A DNA stretch of 64,000 bases from Symbiodinium kawagutii (GCA_009767595.1 VSDK01016466.1:29030-93029); one strand, 5' to 3'. Shown: positions 22,216 through 33,736, numbered from the stretch's first letter. Notes: generated by a model not told the origin, from the sequence alone. Made by a program: numbers and translations.

Positions 22216-23614
22216 CTCGAGTGCACAGGTAATGGTAAGCACTAGTAGCGGTAACCACTAGCTAATGTTGAATGATTATTGACAGAGCACCAATGGCCGA
22301 CAAAATTGATCATCACTAGTAATGAGTAAACTACAAGTTTCAAGTATGAATAAACTATACAGTGAGCCATTAGTAACCATGACTAACCCTATCATTGTCA
22401 TAAACATCTTCGTCCATCATCAATTGCCATCATTCACACACTGCCTTATTGCGAGCAGGCGCCTTTTTTGGTGGTTGGGACTGTGATTTGGTTCCCAGGT
22501 TCCCGAGCGAAAAACGTCACTCAATGATGGCATGAGGATACCCTTCTGCCTATGAACAATAGGTAACGAATTGATCACCTAACAAGCTTTATTGAGGTTT
22601 GGATCTAGCATCAAACTCTCTGGCCGTTCCTTTTGGTTACGGCCGTTTACTAGGAATTGACAAATGATCAACAACTACAGCAAGCATTGGATCCCGCTAA
22701 ACGTCCTGCTTCAATCTCCGGTGATGTGCATGGTTGCATACTAGTCAACTGTACTTGATAGCCGCGGGTTCCTGTTCCAGCTTTCCTTGAAATCAAAATT
22801 GATGGTCAAAACATGGACATTTTACAAGAGCAAAATCACCGACTGCAATAGCTGGAACTTTTCTCCAGCTTGCTTAGCATATAATCTTCCAAACACTCAT
22901 CATTGTCAACCCTCGCAAGTATCTATGTCAATAATTTTTATCTAAAGGTCCATGAGAAAAGAAAAACATATTATCATTTGAACAACTTAACATTGAGATT
23001 GTCAATCATGTTTGACCCTATTAGAATATCATTTCTGGTGGTGAACCATTTGAAATATTAAAAGAAAGCAAGATTTGGAGCCCATGAACATTGCGGCACC
23101 TCCTCTGAAGCAGAGTGGAGGCCAGCAAGGCCGCCACCTTTTGTTCACCAGCACGATCTCGAATGTTTTGGTTATGTTGTATACTGTATACTTGTCATAT
23201 CCACAATATCTGTTGGCATCAGTGCCTGTGATTCTATATCAATTTATCTACCATTCCACATGTACATTCACCACCATGATATATTTGGCCATATGATTAG
23301 ATATATGGTTAGGAATGCATCTACCACGCACCACTATCGCATATATCAACCATTCCTAAGCATCATGATCCATCACCGTGGCCATGAATCAACCGTTTAG
23401 GGCCATCCCTAGGCGCTACGCCACCATCCCCATGGGCCTGGAACCCATGAAGCCGACCACGAGCCCTTGCGAGTCACCAGTCCTCGGGAGCATCTGGGAA
23501 TGGTGGGGCCTCCCAGTGAGTTTAGCTCATAACTGGGGTAGCTTAAGATAGTTCACCAGGGTGGTTTAGGGCAAAACTATGGTATGACTAGGGTATCAGT
23601 AGGGGAATATTTGA
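22216..23614. other. intronic/intergenic stretch
   Basis: AT-rich. A GC patch near 23400-23500 has no long open frame. No supported gene. Confidence 0.4.
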
Positions 23615-24036
23615 TCATTCTGTCAATCTCTTCCTCGCTTCCAAGTAGGCAGTGTAGCAATGCGCCACGACGGTGTCCTCAAAGTTCTGGATCAACAGGG
23701 CATCGGGATCTTCCTCTGCGAGGAAGATGTCCAAAGGGATGTCATCTGCATTCCAATCCTGGGCCACATATCGTCTTCGGTCCAACTCGGTCTCATCTTC
23801 GTCCACGAAGTTGATATCGTATGTCTTGTTGCGGCCTTGGGTTTGGATCCACTGCCACCAGGTTGGACTTCGCCAAGGAATTTCGATCCCAGTAATTGGA
23901 GAGACTCTGTGACCTTCTTGTATTCCAGATTCCCTTTTGCTTGGCTGATCAGACGTTTTTTGTCCGGGGGGGAGTCCCCGGAGACAATCCTGAATTGCGG
24001 ATCAGGATATACGCCCGCATCTCTAACTACGGCAGT
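23615..24036 (-). pseudogene. copia-type gag-like fragment, frameshifted
   Basis: Two minus frames join by one frameshift near 23833. The upstream part reads PDKKRLISQAKGNLEYKKV, TESLQLLGSKFLGEVQPGG. The downstream part reads KTYDINFVDEDETELDRRRY, then DIFLAEEDPDALLIQNFED and AYLEARKRLTE, ending TGA at 23615-23617. From memory, this order (charged helix with SLQLLG, acidic FVDE stretch, AYLEARKR) resembles the gag-like part of Ty1/copia polyproteins in Symbiodiniaceae. No zinc knuckle, protease, integrase or reverse transcriptase is seen nearby, so this is a remnant. Confidence 0.55.
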
Positions 24037-24726
24037 TTAGTTTATAACTTGGGAAGTACGAGGCAAATGATATGGATATAGCTGGGCACATGGCTTATCA
24101 ACTCAACCCCTGAAACGCGATCGCTTTCGTAGGTCACTGTCGTGTCATCAAGTATCACTGTCACTATCATGGGTAATAATGATCCAATGATATCATGCAC
24201 GTGTCCAACTATATCTGGATAAATAAATGATTCACTGGATAATGGCAATAATGCTCAACTAGCATGTGGATCAATCATGTTATCATGCGCTGAAGTAAAT
24301 GAATCCAGTTGATCCACAGGTTCAACAGTGTAAAAAATATGTTTTCTTTTCGGAAAGGATCCACTTACCTGTGCAATCGGAGTTCTTTCCTCATCGAACC
24401 CCACCCAACCAACTTGATGCTTCTCATGCAGGTCTGTTTTCACTAGCCAAGTTATTGAATACCAGCTACTATTTTCACTAGCCAGCCACCAAAAGGTAGT
24501 CAATGAAGCCAGCCAGGTCTAGTTTCACTGGCCTTGGTGGCTGTTCGATCCCTTGCTAAAAGTCTAACTTTTAGTGACTCTATGGTAAATCTATCATATC
24601 CCAAAAAAGCTAAAAAGCTAAGTTCATAGCTGTAATCCACCCAGTAGCTTCATTGACTGCCTGGCTTGGTGAACGGCCACTCCTGGTAGCGGCCTCGCTG
24701 CTGTTGGCCATGGGGATACCACCCAG
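24037..24726. other. intronic/intergenic stretch
   Basis: Contains weak open frames only (24042-24248 minus, 24255-24503 minus). The latter has a plausible KTDLHEKHQVGWVGFDEER stretch but AT-rich codons. Confidence 0.3.
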
Positions 24727-24796
24727 GCGAAGCTCGCCCCAACAAACAGAGTCGTGCCCCGGCGCGGCTTGGTGCCGCGCGGCTTTCCCAAGTCAG
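24727..24796 (+). CDS. candidate small exon
   Basis: A GC-rich island bounded by ACCCAG|GCGAAG and AGTCAG|GTCCGG. All three plus frames are open (for example AKLAPTNRVVPRRGLVPRG), so the frame cannot be fixed. The minus strand is also open. Confidence 0.3.
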
Positions 24797-25194
24797 GTCC
24801 GGTCTCAGCATGTCTCATCCATTGCAACCAGGGAGCAGTTCAACCCTAGGGACTAAAACAATGGTTCATTCCTACCTTGAAGGTGAAAGGTCTCACAAGT
24901 GAATCCAGATAAGCCATGATGGATGAGACTCAAACAAGAGTTCAAGTTCATCTGATTGAATGAGTTTTTGAACCATTGCGATTGATGTTTTATCTTTCCT
25001 GTCATTCAAAAAACACGAATTCTTGAGAGAACATCAACCCTACAGCATGATGCTCGGTGGTACCACTTATAAGTCGCTTCATAAGCCATGTAATCATACT
25101 TAAACAAATACCAGTTGCCTGGCAATTACCCAAACATGAACTGACTCAACTTAGCTTTCGCAAAGGGGGTATGACTCTGTATGACATCCTACAG

Positions 25195-25302
25195 CCAAGT
25201 TGTTCATCGTGGCCCACCATCGGTCAACCCTACAACCATCCCTCCATGCTGCTACACCGCAGCCAAGCGTCGCTTCTTGAGTCCGGTATCTGCCTACCAG
25301 CG
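25195..25302 (+). CDS. candidate exon
   Basis: Acceptor CCTACAG| and a strong donor CAGCG|GTGAGG bound a plus frame reading QVVHRGPPSVNPTTIPPC then AAKRRFLSPVSAYQR. The donor fixes the strand better than the frame does. No domain recognised. Confidence 0.42.
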
Positions 25303-25539
25303 GTGAGGACTCTGGAGATGGGAGCCGCTATAAATTGATTTCCCAGCCCATCTTGAAGTTTACTTGCTGACTAATGAATCTCTATTACTAAAATGGCTAA
25401 TGAATCTCTATTTTGAAGTTTACCATTGATTTCCCAGCTAACTATGGCTAACAGAGGGATAACAATAAATCTCTATTAGTAAACAATTTTGAAGTTTGGT
25501 TAAGTATGGCTAATAGTTGTTCATAGTGCTTCGTGATCA

Positions 25540-25737
25540 TTATCTCACTTTTGCACCTTTCATATAACTGTAGTCATATCTACCCTCAATGGTAGTTAGT
25601 CCATGTTGCCTAAGTCCCACCCTAAGTGAAGTAACTAGAGGGCCCCAGCCTGTGAATATGGGGCCCCAAACTGAAGGGTTTTTGGCGTCATTCCTGAGCG
25701 GAGATCCATCATCGACGCACACGGCGAGCTGTAGCAC
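25540..25737 (-). CDS. candidate exon (frame ambiguous)
   Basis: The minus frame reads LQLAVCVDDGSPLRNDAK, NPSVWGPIFTGWGPLVTSL and RQHGLTTIEGRYDYSYM. A second minus frame (IQCYSSPCASMMDLRSG) is open over the first half. Ends are not defined by good splice sites. Confidence 0.35.
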   Translation of the reverse strand: MLQLAVCVDDGSPLRNDAKNPSVWGPIFTGWGPLVTSLRVGLRQHGLTTIEGRYDYSYMKGAKVR

Positions 25738-25752
25738 TGGATATCCCGCATG

Positions 25753-25859
25753 GTGACAATATTAACCAACCAATAATGGTAGATAATAAGCAACAAACTA
25801 AAGGGAAAACAATGGTTAATGATAGGGGAACCAGGGGTACAGGGTGAACTGACCCACTG
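25753..25859. mobile_element. family D element, 3' AG lost
   Basis: ATG|GTGACAATATTAACC to GAACTGACCCACTG. The interior matches other D copies (ggggaaccaggggtacaggg). The expected AG reads TG, so this copy would not be spliced in plus orientation. Confidence 0.6.
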
Positions 25860-26245
25860 CCATTTGGGTATGTGCCAGAATAGCGGTACCCTTAAAACCA
25901 ATCGTTTCCTAGTACAATGAACATGTTTTGGTGGGTTACTGGTTGATTACCTTTTTTTCGGCACATTTCCATTTCATGATAATTAGTTTCTTAGAGCCTT
26001 TGAGCCAATTCTCATCCATGTTCATCCATTTTCGTCAATGTTCAATTTCAGACAATTCAGCATGAGTTATGCGAATGTGAGGGTGGGAGGCTTGAAACCT
26101 CAAAATGTTTTGCCTTTAAACGGATTGGACCTACAATGGAAGACATAGGGCAACAAATTCTTGTGCTCTTGGTTTTGGCATGGCGTCTTCCATGCTGAAC
26201 GTTGCTCACTTTTTACGGTTGTGTTGTGTGCAAGCTAAGATGATC

Positions 26246-26326
26246 CACATCATAATCATCATCTTCTTCATCATCATCATCACCACAACCACCACCACCA
26301 CCATCATCATCACCACCACCACCACG

Positions 26327-26377
<51 letters not shown>

Positions 26378-26437
26378 GTCATTGTCATTGTCATCGTCAT
26401 CGTCATCACAAACATCATCACAACAAGCATCATCAAG
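26246..26437. repeat. compound ATC/ACC trinucleotide microsatellite
   Basis: About 190 bases of (ATC)n and (ACC)n blocks with a GTC/ATT block near the right end. Long open frames through it are artefacts. Confidence 0.95.
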
Positions 26438-26510
26438 ACCATGAACTGTAATCATCATTTGCCAAAGAATGGTTGATAGATCTGCTGACATAATTGACAT
26501 TGTTAAAACA

Positions 26511-26812
26511 TCAGCTTGAACCGTCATTACCAAACAAACCTTCTGGTGTTTCGCTGAAATTCTCAGCAAGTGGCCGGAGATAATCACAATATAGGCCATC
26601 GAGATGTCCATGTACAGGGTTACCCCCAAGCATCGAGAAAGGGGGCCACATCTTTGTTCGGAAAACCGTAGCGACTTTTGTGGATACTGGCTGCAAAAAA
26701 GAAAAAACAACTGTGTATTTCAAAAATTCATTGGCGACGGACTGCTGAATTTGAGAGATAATCCTCATAGCATCGGACACCAGAAATATTGATCCAGTAG
26801 CAAAACACCAGG
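26511..26812 (-). CDS. candidate exon, unknown protein
   Basis: A minus frame of about 100 codons reads ATGSIFLVSDAMRIISQI, NEFLKYTVVFSFLQPVS, TKMWPPFSMLGGNPVHGH and LYCDYLRPLAENFSETPEG. Length and composition support coding. Splice ends are not clear. It lies beside the trinucleotide microsatellite. Confidence 0.5.
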
Positions 26813-27014
26813 TTGATCAGTGGGATGCTCCTCAACTCAGTGATGAGTCCAACTCGCAGTTTCCTCACAATTCAAGGCTGTTGGGTTTCTCATGGATTGA
26901 CTGAACCGAAGAAATGAGTGGATATTGTTTTTGTTCACCATTCATCTTCATATCATTTCATATCATCGTCCTCCCAGTGATTAACCTCAGCACACGGAAA
27001 CCTGAGGGGGGAAT

Positions 27015-27311
27015 CTATTTCAGGATCTCCACTTCAATGACGATGTCGCAAAATCTCCTGATCCCTGGATCAAAAAACGGATGATCTTGGGGGCCGATAA
27101 ACTTAGCTATCGCCAGGGGGCACCACGTCCTGACGGTAACAGCGCCACCGGTCGCTTGAAGCCTCGAAGCCATCAGGATATTGGACCACTACTGGGACAC
27201 CAGCACCTGATGGAGGCGAAAGGTGGACGGATCAGCGTCGAAATGCGGCAAGACATCACCCATAGATGATGGTCGTGGGTCAATACTACCCACTGGCAAA
27301 CTCAACTGGCA
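27015..27311 (-). CDS. candidate exon with in-frame TAG, or alternative frame
   Basis: One minus frame reads MGDVLPHFDADPSTFRLHQ, meets a TAG at 27189-27191, then continues in frame as SNILMASRLQATGGAVTV, PLAIAKFIGPQDHPFF and GIRRFCDIVIEVEILK to TAG. Another minus frame over the middle (PSGAGVPVVVQYPDGFEA, DRWRCYRQDVVPPGDS) is also open. Either the first is a gene with a nonsense change or two exons use different frames. Confidence 0.42.
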
Positions 27312-27439
27312 TTAAAAATGAGGCTTTATACTGTAATGGTTTTATTGGGCATTTATAGGAAAAAAGAAAAAACAATTATAACTGGCATTTAAAAATCCGC
27401 TCTTTATAATGGTTTTACCTATGAAATCCATCCCTATAC

Positions 27440-28190
27440 GAATAACCCCTGGACCGTTGGCCCACCTGCTTTTCTAGTAGGAAATGTAGGTTTTAAGATT
27501 AAGATCCATAGGAAAAGGCGATCTGATGCAATCAGGGAAGAACCTGTCAAGAAAAAAGTAGGGCCTGACAAGTCGGTCATTTTCTTCAACTTAAAAACCA
27601 AATTCTTTAGAAAAATGAATGCTTTCATTACGGATGGGTTCCCAAAAATTCAAAGTTGAATTTTTTTACGGATCGAAAAAATGCAAGTTGTACTTCTTTA
27701 GAGGTCTCGGTTCCTTACCGTTCTTCCGAATCGACTGTTGCTGATTGCTTCATTGCTCACATGTTGAGTGATGACATCACTGGCCGACTTCCGTGCATTC
27801 CCCACACGGCTGCGAAAGGACACATATGACTTGAGATTCTTGAGAGAGGAAAGCATACGCTAGAGAATTATAAACATAGATAAATCATGATAAATCATGA
27901 AGCATTGGTCCTCCTACAAATCAGCTAGATAAACGTGGACAAACCATTGCATATCATTTTATGGTGTTGCTGGGATCCTTGGATTTCACATACTGTGCGC
28001 ACATGTGCGCACTAGAAAACCAAAGACCACTAGAAAAATTGAGGCAAGTGGGGCGGACACCTTCCGCAATATCCGCAATGTCCGCACCAAAAAAAAAGTA
28101 GGATCTTACACGTTCGAGACTTTCCAGAAGCTTGAAAAATAGGTTTTCTAGAAAGACAGGGCGGACATGTTTCAACACTTGCTCAATGTA
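27440..28190. other. two diverged related AT-rich segments
   Basis: 27440-27640 and 27985-28180 share words (tttctag, gaaaaaagtaggxxctxac) in similar order, and each holds a minus open frame with a FLxNLxFKL-like stretch. They may be diverged copies of one repeat. Coding is not claimed. Confidence 0.3.
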
Positions 28191-28449
28191 TCCCTAAAAA
28201 TTCTCTAGAAAACAGTCTGCTTACAGGGGGGTCAACCTCCTACTTTCCTAGAGGATACTCGTAATAGGATTGAAATCCTATAAATGGTGACTTTAAGCTG
28301 CTATAAATGGTAATTTTCAGCATTTTTCAGGTGCCAGGTTAGTTTGCCAGAGGGAAATACGATACATCTCCACAGCTTGACGATTTTGGTCGATGTGAGC
28401 CGCCAGGGTGGCCCTTGACCCACCGTCGTACATGCATATGGCGAGCTGG
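28191..28449. other. intronic stretch with a plus fragment next to D
   Basis: 28407-28449 reads PTVVHAYGEL in plus orientation just before the family D copy. The AYGEL residues come from the element's terminal repeat and parallel TYGEL at 18060. Confidence 0.3.
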
Positions 28450-28558
28450 GTCAAGCAGTTAACCAACCAATTTCATGGTGGTTAATAACCAACAAACTAT
28501 CGGCAAAACAGCCTGGTTAATGATGGGAACCAGGGGCACGGGGTGAACTGACCCATAG
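28450..28558 (+). mobile_element. family D element, intron-like (109 bp)
   Basis: Starts GTCAAGCAGTTAACC and ends GAACTGACCCATAG. Flanks CATATGGCGAGCTGG and CCATATGC make the longer inverted repeat. GT and AG are intact. Confidence 0.7.
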
Positions 28559-29235
28559 CCATATGCAAACAGTAAGACACACCAACCACTTGACCGGCAA
28601 ACTTGGGGGTGGTCAATCACTATTGCATCTCCCACACTGCTGGTAACCATTGTTAACTAGTTCATGCTGGTGATTATACCATAGTGATACAAGTGTCAGA
28701 AGCAACTGATTCATGATCAAAGGTGTTCCAGAAACTGCTGATCTGGTGGGTGGTTGAACCGCCCCTCTGAACAGTCAATCAAACATCCAAAACATTTGGG
28801 GGAACAAACATGTTTGAAACCAACAACTCGATTTGTAACCCACCATCCAGTATAGATGTATCTACCATTTGCCACCCAGCTGTGAACTAACCTAAGTAGA
28901 CTAAGCGAATACCACTCTGTATGAACGGTTGTTGATGGTCAAGGTCAACAATGGACACCGATTTGTCAGCAATTTGACATGATCGTTTGCAATCATGGTT
29001 GCTACTTGGACGTGCACTTGGCGACTGGTTGACCACGGCAATGGTGTCAATGAAACCACCAGCCAGTGATGGTTTAACCCTTATTGTTGGTTATTATCTC
29101 CTAGTATTAATCATTTCTACTGGGATATAACCCCTAGAAACCACCAACCAGCCATGTCCAGCCAGTAGTGGCTTCACCATTGCTGTTGGTTATGATCCCC
29201 TATTATCAACCCCACTGGCACCATGGCATGGCTAC
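28559..29235. other. intronic stretch with family A pieces
   Basis: Family A-like ends at 28750-28830 and 29050-29150 (gaaaccaccaaccag) with the ggttattatcxcc companion. No gene. Confidence 0.4.
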
Positions 29236-29337
29236 TTCCCCTGCCATGCCGAACCCAGCCGGAAAGACTCCCCGCTGCCAGGCACTGCCAGTGGTGCCCG
29301 CTTCGACGCTGTAGACGAAGGCGCTGCCAAATAACTC
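29236..29337 (-). CDS. exon, glycine-rich segment
   Basis: Exactly 34 codons between CCCAG|GAG and GGGGAA|GTAGCC on the minus strand: ELFGSAFVYSVEAGTTG then SAWQRGVFPAGFGMAGE. Composition is GC-rich and the ends are good. It may follow 29716-29970 in the same transcript. No domain recognised. Confidence 0.52.
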
Positions 29338-29715
29338 CTGGGTTCAACCGTGGTACCGCAGGACCGAAGGACCTAAGCCATGGTGAAGAAATCATGAACA
29401 GGTCATGATGCCACTATTGCTAATGATACTCATGATGGTTGTTAATGATGCCAGGTTAAATCATGATGCAGGTCATAATCATGTCATCGTTGGTAACGTT
29501 TGTGAGGTCAGGATGCTTGATAGCATCTAAAAACATTTAAACACATCTAACCTCCACTATTGTCAATTTTATCTTTTGGTTAAAAAAACCATCAACCATT
29601 GTAAATAGTGATTAACCGTGGTTGATGGAGTAGCGATGTCCTGGAGCGCCCGCCAGCGCTTTTGTGGCGGCGACACCTCAAACATGGAAGTTGAACAAAC
29701 TGTCAGATGGAATTT

Positions 29716-29970
29716 TCAACCCCCTGCCTGAGCTGTTGTTCGCCATCCTTCCTCTATTGACGTGATCGCCCCCAAATCGCGACTCAGACGCGTAGGGGCG
29801 GTCTCAATCGAGAATTTCACGTGTTTGTCCCAAGTTTGCTTCATCTCCTGTGGCGTTTTCTCCGTTGGAATCACATCCAACTTTCGTTTCCAGGCAGCTT
29901 CTTCGTAAACTCCTTCCAAAGCTTGTTGTAGATAGGCAAAACGCTCTGAGGCAAGTTTTGCCAAGCGTAT
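29716..29970 (-). CDS. exon, conserved-looking helical protein fragment
   Basis: A minus frame from CCAAAG|ATA reads IRLAKLASERFAYLQQALEG, VYEEAAWKRKLDVIPTEKT, WDKHVKFSIETAPTRLSRD and LGAITSIEEGWRTTAQAGG, then TGA. Helical, charged and without low complexity, it looks strongly coding. The FSIETAPTRLSRDLG stretch reminds me of a segment repeated in dinoflagellate retroelement-like polyproteins. That is from memory and uncertain. Confidence 0.6.
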   Translation of the reverse strand: MRLAKLASERFAYLQQALEGVYEEAAWKRKLDVIPTEKTPQEMKQTWDKHVKFSIETAPTRLSRDLGAITSIEEGWRTTAQAGG

Positions 29971-31199
29971 CTTTGGAGACGAATGTCGAAATTATCACAA
30001 CACTTCGTGGTTTAGAGAGCACACGCCACACTGAGATGTCTCGTGTGATTGTGATACTTGTAGGGATAATTTTGACAACAGCAGCTGCAGATGTTTTCTT
30101 CCCATGGCTACATGTTTTTGAGAATGGAATGATCACACAATGCGGAGATCATCAACAATCACTGACTGAGTGGTGGTTATAACCCCTATGAGCAAAATAG
30201 TCAACCAACCAACCGCTTGTTCATACTCGGGAAAATTGAAATGTCAGTCAAACCACCAACTAGGAATCAACGAACACTGCTGGCATTAGATAAACGCATG
30301 GCCACTGGTCAGTTCATCCCTGATGATCATGAACACAACCGCACCAGGACCTTTACGTAACCAATTCGCATCTCTGAGGTAAACATCCCAACTTTATTGA
30401 ACCCCCGCAGTCCAGACCAAGAATCATGAATCCTCCATGTATATACGATATCCTGATCAAACATTACTGCCACAACCATCACCAATTAATTGATATGAAA
30501 AATTGTAGCTGGTTCTGTCCCTATTATTGTTAGCCAGCAAAACCAGCCCCATACCTTGGCTACACTCTGGTAAACTAACATGGCAATGAAAAATCCATCA
30601 TTTATGGGTGTTTTCCCTGGGTTTCACTATAAAAAAATGGTGATTTCCATTGCCATGTTAGTTTACTGGTGTGTACTCCCTGCAACGTAACGTTGGTTCA
30701 AACCGCCATCCTCCAACCTAGCTGTGTCCAGTGCCCTCCTGCGAGCGATTGAACAGCACCTGGCAGGGATGATGCTTCCCCAGCCATGAGCTTCACCTGC
30801 TGAGTGGCTACCTCCTAGGAACCCCGAGTAACGCCAACCCTGGGACGAAGCCAGGGGCCCTTGGTTGATTAAGAGCACGGGGTATCCAACAAGTTCGCCG
30901 GCTGGTTCCCAATGGTATCCCCCCCAATTGATAAACCGATATTAACCATCATTGTTGGTTATAACCGCTATCAACCACTATAGACAATTATTATCCACTG
31001 TAAACCTAAAGTTCTTTAATCCTGGGTTAACCCTACCTGTAGGAAAGCACTGCTTGATTCGTTGGCTTCACCACGATCCTACGCCGCTAGCAAGAGCCAT
31101 GGTAAAATATATATTATATAACGGTTTCTCAAGTCCTTGGAGAGCCCCAAGCTCTAGTTGGTTTATAGCGGTTAATAATCTTGAATAATCAACAACAAT
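29971..31199. other. mixed stretch with family C
   Basis: A minus candidate near 30745-30870 (GWRYSGFLGGSHSA, or KLMAGEASSLPGAVQS in another frame, near a CAGCAG|GTGAAG donor) is too ambiguous to call. The rest is intron-like. Confidence 0.3.
30561..30675. mobile_element. family C inverted-repeat element
   Basis: Ends TACACTCTGGTAAACTAAC and its inverse GTTAGTTTACTGGTGTGTA, with long inner arms (catggcaatgaaaa / tttccattgccatg). The 5' side keeps CTG|GTAAAC; the 3' CAG has become CTGG. Confidence 0.75.
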
Positions 31200-31528
31200 A
31201 TTGGTCAAACTGCTGGTTTCTCAAGTCATAGGGGTACCCAAAACAGACTATAATGGCTAATAAAGGAAAATCATCAACAATAATCGTTCAACAACTGGTG
31301 GTTTCTCAAGATATGGGACCCGAAATGGATAGTTTATTACTATAAACTATTACTATAGATCAATAATTCAGGAAGGATGATTTGGGGGTACCACCATTTT
31401 AAGGAAGCATTATGGTGGTTTCTGGAGCAATAGGGGTTCCCACAAATCATGTAGTTTATTAACAATTTATTGTAATAAACCGACAATTTTGGGGGGGTCC
31501 CCTATGGCTTGAGAAACCCTGATATAGC
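31200..31528. mobile_element. cluster of three family B elements
   Basis: A partial copy (31208-31290) and two full copies (31294-31413, 31411-31528) lie end to end, each with ggtggtttct ends and ggggxxccc inner arms. This looks like a local insertion hotspot. Confidence 0.65.
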
Positions 31529-33073
31529 ACACAAAACAAACAATCACCAGAAAATCGCCATGACATTTCGCTGCTCACCCGGCGGATGCTGGCTTTTTCT
31601 CGTACTTGGACTCAGAACGATCACACACCTAGATCCGAACTGTGGCACTCATTGGCCCAGATGGATAAAATTTTCTCCCGTTGGGACAAAATCCGCGCCC
31701 CTGACATTTCTCAAAAAGGAACCCTAAGCCTAAGACTTTGATTGCTCAGAAATCCTTCGATAAAATTGTGACCTGCCATGACCAGTTTTTGTCGAACCGG
31801 AACCTGAGTGTCATGTTTGTTATTTAGGTTCATTGTTTTTTCTGGTTGCTGGTTGAACCACCCCTATGAAAAACATGCTTGTCGATTAACCAAACATGTA
31901 TTTATACTGTAGGTAAGATTCAAAGAAATGTCTAAGGCCGCCAACCAGCTTGCCGTTTTTGGTATACCCGGGTTAAACTGACTGCTTGAGAAGGATAAGC
32001 ATAGTTTTGGGCCGGGCTGTTATTTTTCCGATTCATAGTGGTGGTTCTCCACATCAAGCTGTTTGTTTAACACAGCTTAGCCATTTCAACTGGGGATTGG
32101 GCTGGGACGAACCTGAGAGTGTTGTCCCAAAACTAGCTCATCTGTGGTGGACGCCCATAGCTGGTTGATGGCTTGTCTGAATTCTTGGCTTCCACCATCA
32201 ACCATTAAAAAGGGCTTATTCACTCCCTCTTTGAAGGCTCCAAGCAGCTCCCTCCCAACTACCAACCAGTTCAGTATCCATGTCAATTTCTGGTTCCTGT
32301 CGAAATTTCAAGGGAAAATCTGCACGAAAGGCCGGTCACGAGACGCCAACAAAATCACTGCTGAACAATGATGATATGATCACACATGATCATGCCAAAG
32401 CAACTCCTTAGAACAACTCATTGCGAAAGGCAACCCGCCAGCTTTATCCAATTACATTCTATATATTGATTATATTGGTGAACTATACTAGCTGAATATG
32501 AATTAGTGGCAAGTTGTTTAGTTGTGAACAACCGTTTGGTTGGCATGAACCATAGATTTGCAGCTGTTTTTTAAACAATACTGTAGCATACAGGGTGGGG
32601 ATCCCAGTTGGTTAACTCGGGTTTATGACTAGGGCAACTACCATTTATGACAAATCGAAATGTAGCTTGATGGCTTATCAATCAACTATAATAGCAAAGG
32701 TCTGCAAAGAACATTGACAACGATCAATCTGTCATGCGCATCTGAGGCTAATAATGAACATTCATGAACATTCTATATCCACAAAGGCCAAGACTTTGCT
32801 ACACATATTACTTCAAGTACTTGGGAAATCCATTTGAAATCAATAAATCCATGACAACCTGCTTTGCTATTCCGTCCCGTTTGACCATGTCGGGGTTTCC
32901 CAAAATGAGGGTACCCCTAATTTCATCCCTTATTCACCATCGCAGCCATTCTACGGGTTCCCAAGGGCTTAAGAAACTTCCACGTCGGTCAGAAATACAC
33001 CCGGCGCCCAATCCAACCGGCTGACTGACCACAGCAATGGATTCAGAACCATCAATCTATTGACCATGGATGT
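31529..33073. other. intronic stretch with weak minus fragments
   Basis: A minus island at 31600-31713 reads RILSQREKILSIWANEC, or, in another frame, CDRSESKYEKKPASA before a GTGAGC donor. A minus frame at 32086-32286 (LGAFKEGVNKPFLMVDGG) overlaps a repeated ctccaagcagctc motif. None is firm. Confidence 0.3.
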
Positions 33074-33304
33074 CCATATGGGGGTTCTTCACAAATGAGG
33101 GATCCAAAACAGAACTCAAAATAGGGAACCCCCCAGGATGGTTGGTTCATTATTGCAATGATTAATGTAAAAGGATGATTGGTCCCTAAGGTGAGAAACC
33201 CCCATATGGTGGTTCTTCACAAATGTTCTTCACAAATGAGGGTAGTTTATGAGCCATTTGTGTAAACCATCCATTTTTCTGGGGGCTCCCACTTTGAGAA
33301 ACAC
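33074..33304. mobile_element. two tandem family B elements
   Basis: Copies at 33074-33209 and about 33203-33309 share the overlapping junction catatgg. The right one ends at the donor-like end of the minus exon at 33305. Confidence 0.6.
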
Positions 33305-33428
33305 CCCGATAAAATTCATCGTATCCCATTGAACTCTGCCAACCCATCCGCAGCCGGTTTGGCGACTGCGGATATTCCATTCTGAGATTGACAAAGGCTG
33401 CATTGGAGCAGTATTTGGTGTTGGCCAT
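33305..33428 (-). CDS. candidate exon, possibly with start codon
   Basis: The frame begins with a real ATG (33426-33428) and reads MANTKYCSNAAFVNLRME, YPQSPNRLRMGWQSSMGYD, EFYRG, ending at CGGG|GTGTTTCTC where family B starts. If the ATG is used this is a first exon. Otherwise the frame is simply open. Unknown function. Confidence 0.42.
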
Positions 33429-33736
33429 TATTTACTCAATGTGAACCCCTGATTGATTATATCAAATCGTGAATCACTGTCAAGCACAAAGAAATGTTGG
33501 TTGACATCAATCGCAGATTGCTGTTAACCATAGACAACACATTAAACAATTATATGCTTTCAACCGTTCACCACCGCCACTGATAGTCCTAAATGATTAT
33601 CATTAGACACTACTAGCCACTGAGAACTATGAAACACTTCGATTAAGCATCATTAGCCGCTCATAGCCAATAACCAGCGACTATTATGATTAACCATGAT
33701 CAACCCCCAGTATCCATGTCCCATAGCTGACCCAAC
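33429..33736. other. intronic/intergenic stretch
   Basis: AT-rich with no supported feature. Confidence 0.4.

Noticed and set aside
25995..26012. Minus-strand attggctcaaagg as a relic spliced leader
   Set aside because: Only about ten bases match and there is no CCGTAGCC part upstream.
26206..26710. Long open frames rich in Met, Ile or Asp
   Set aside because: They are translations of the ATC/ACC microsatellite.
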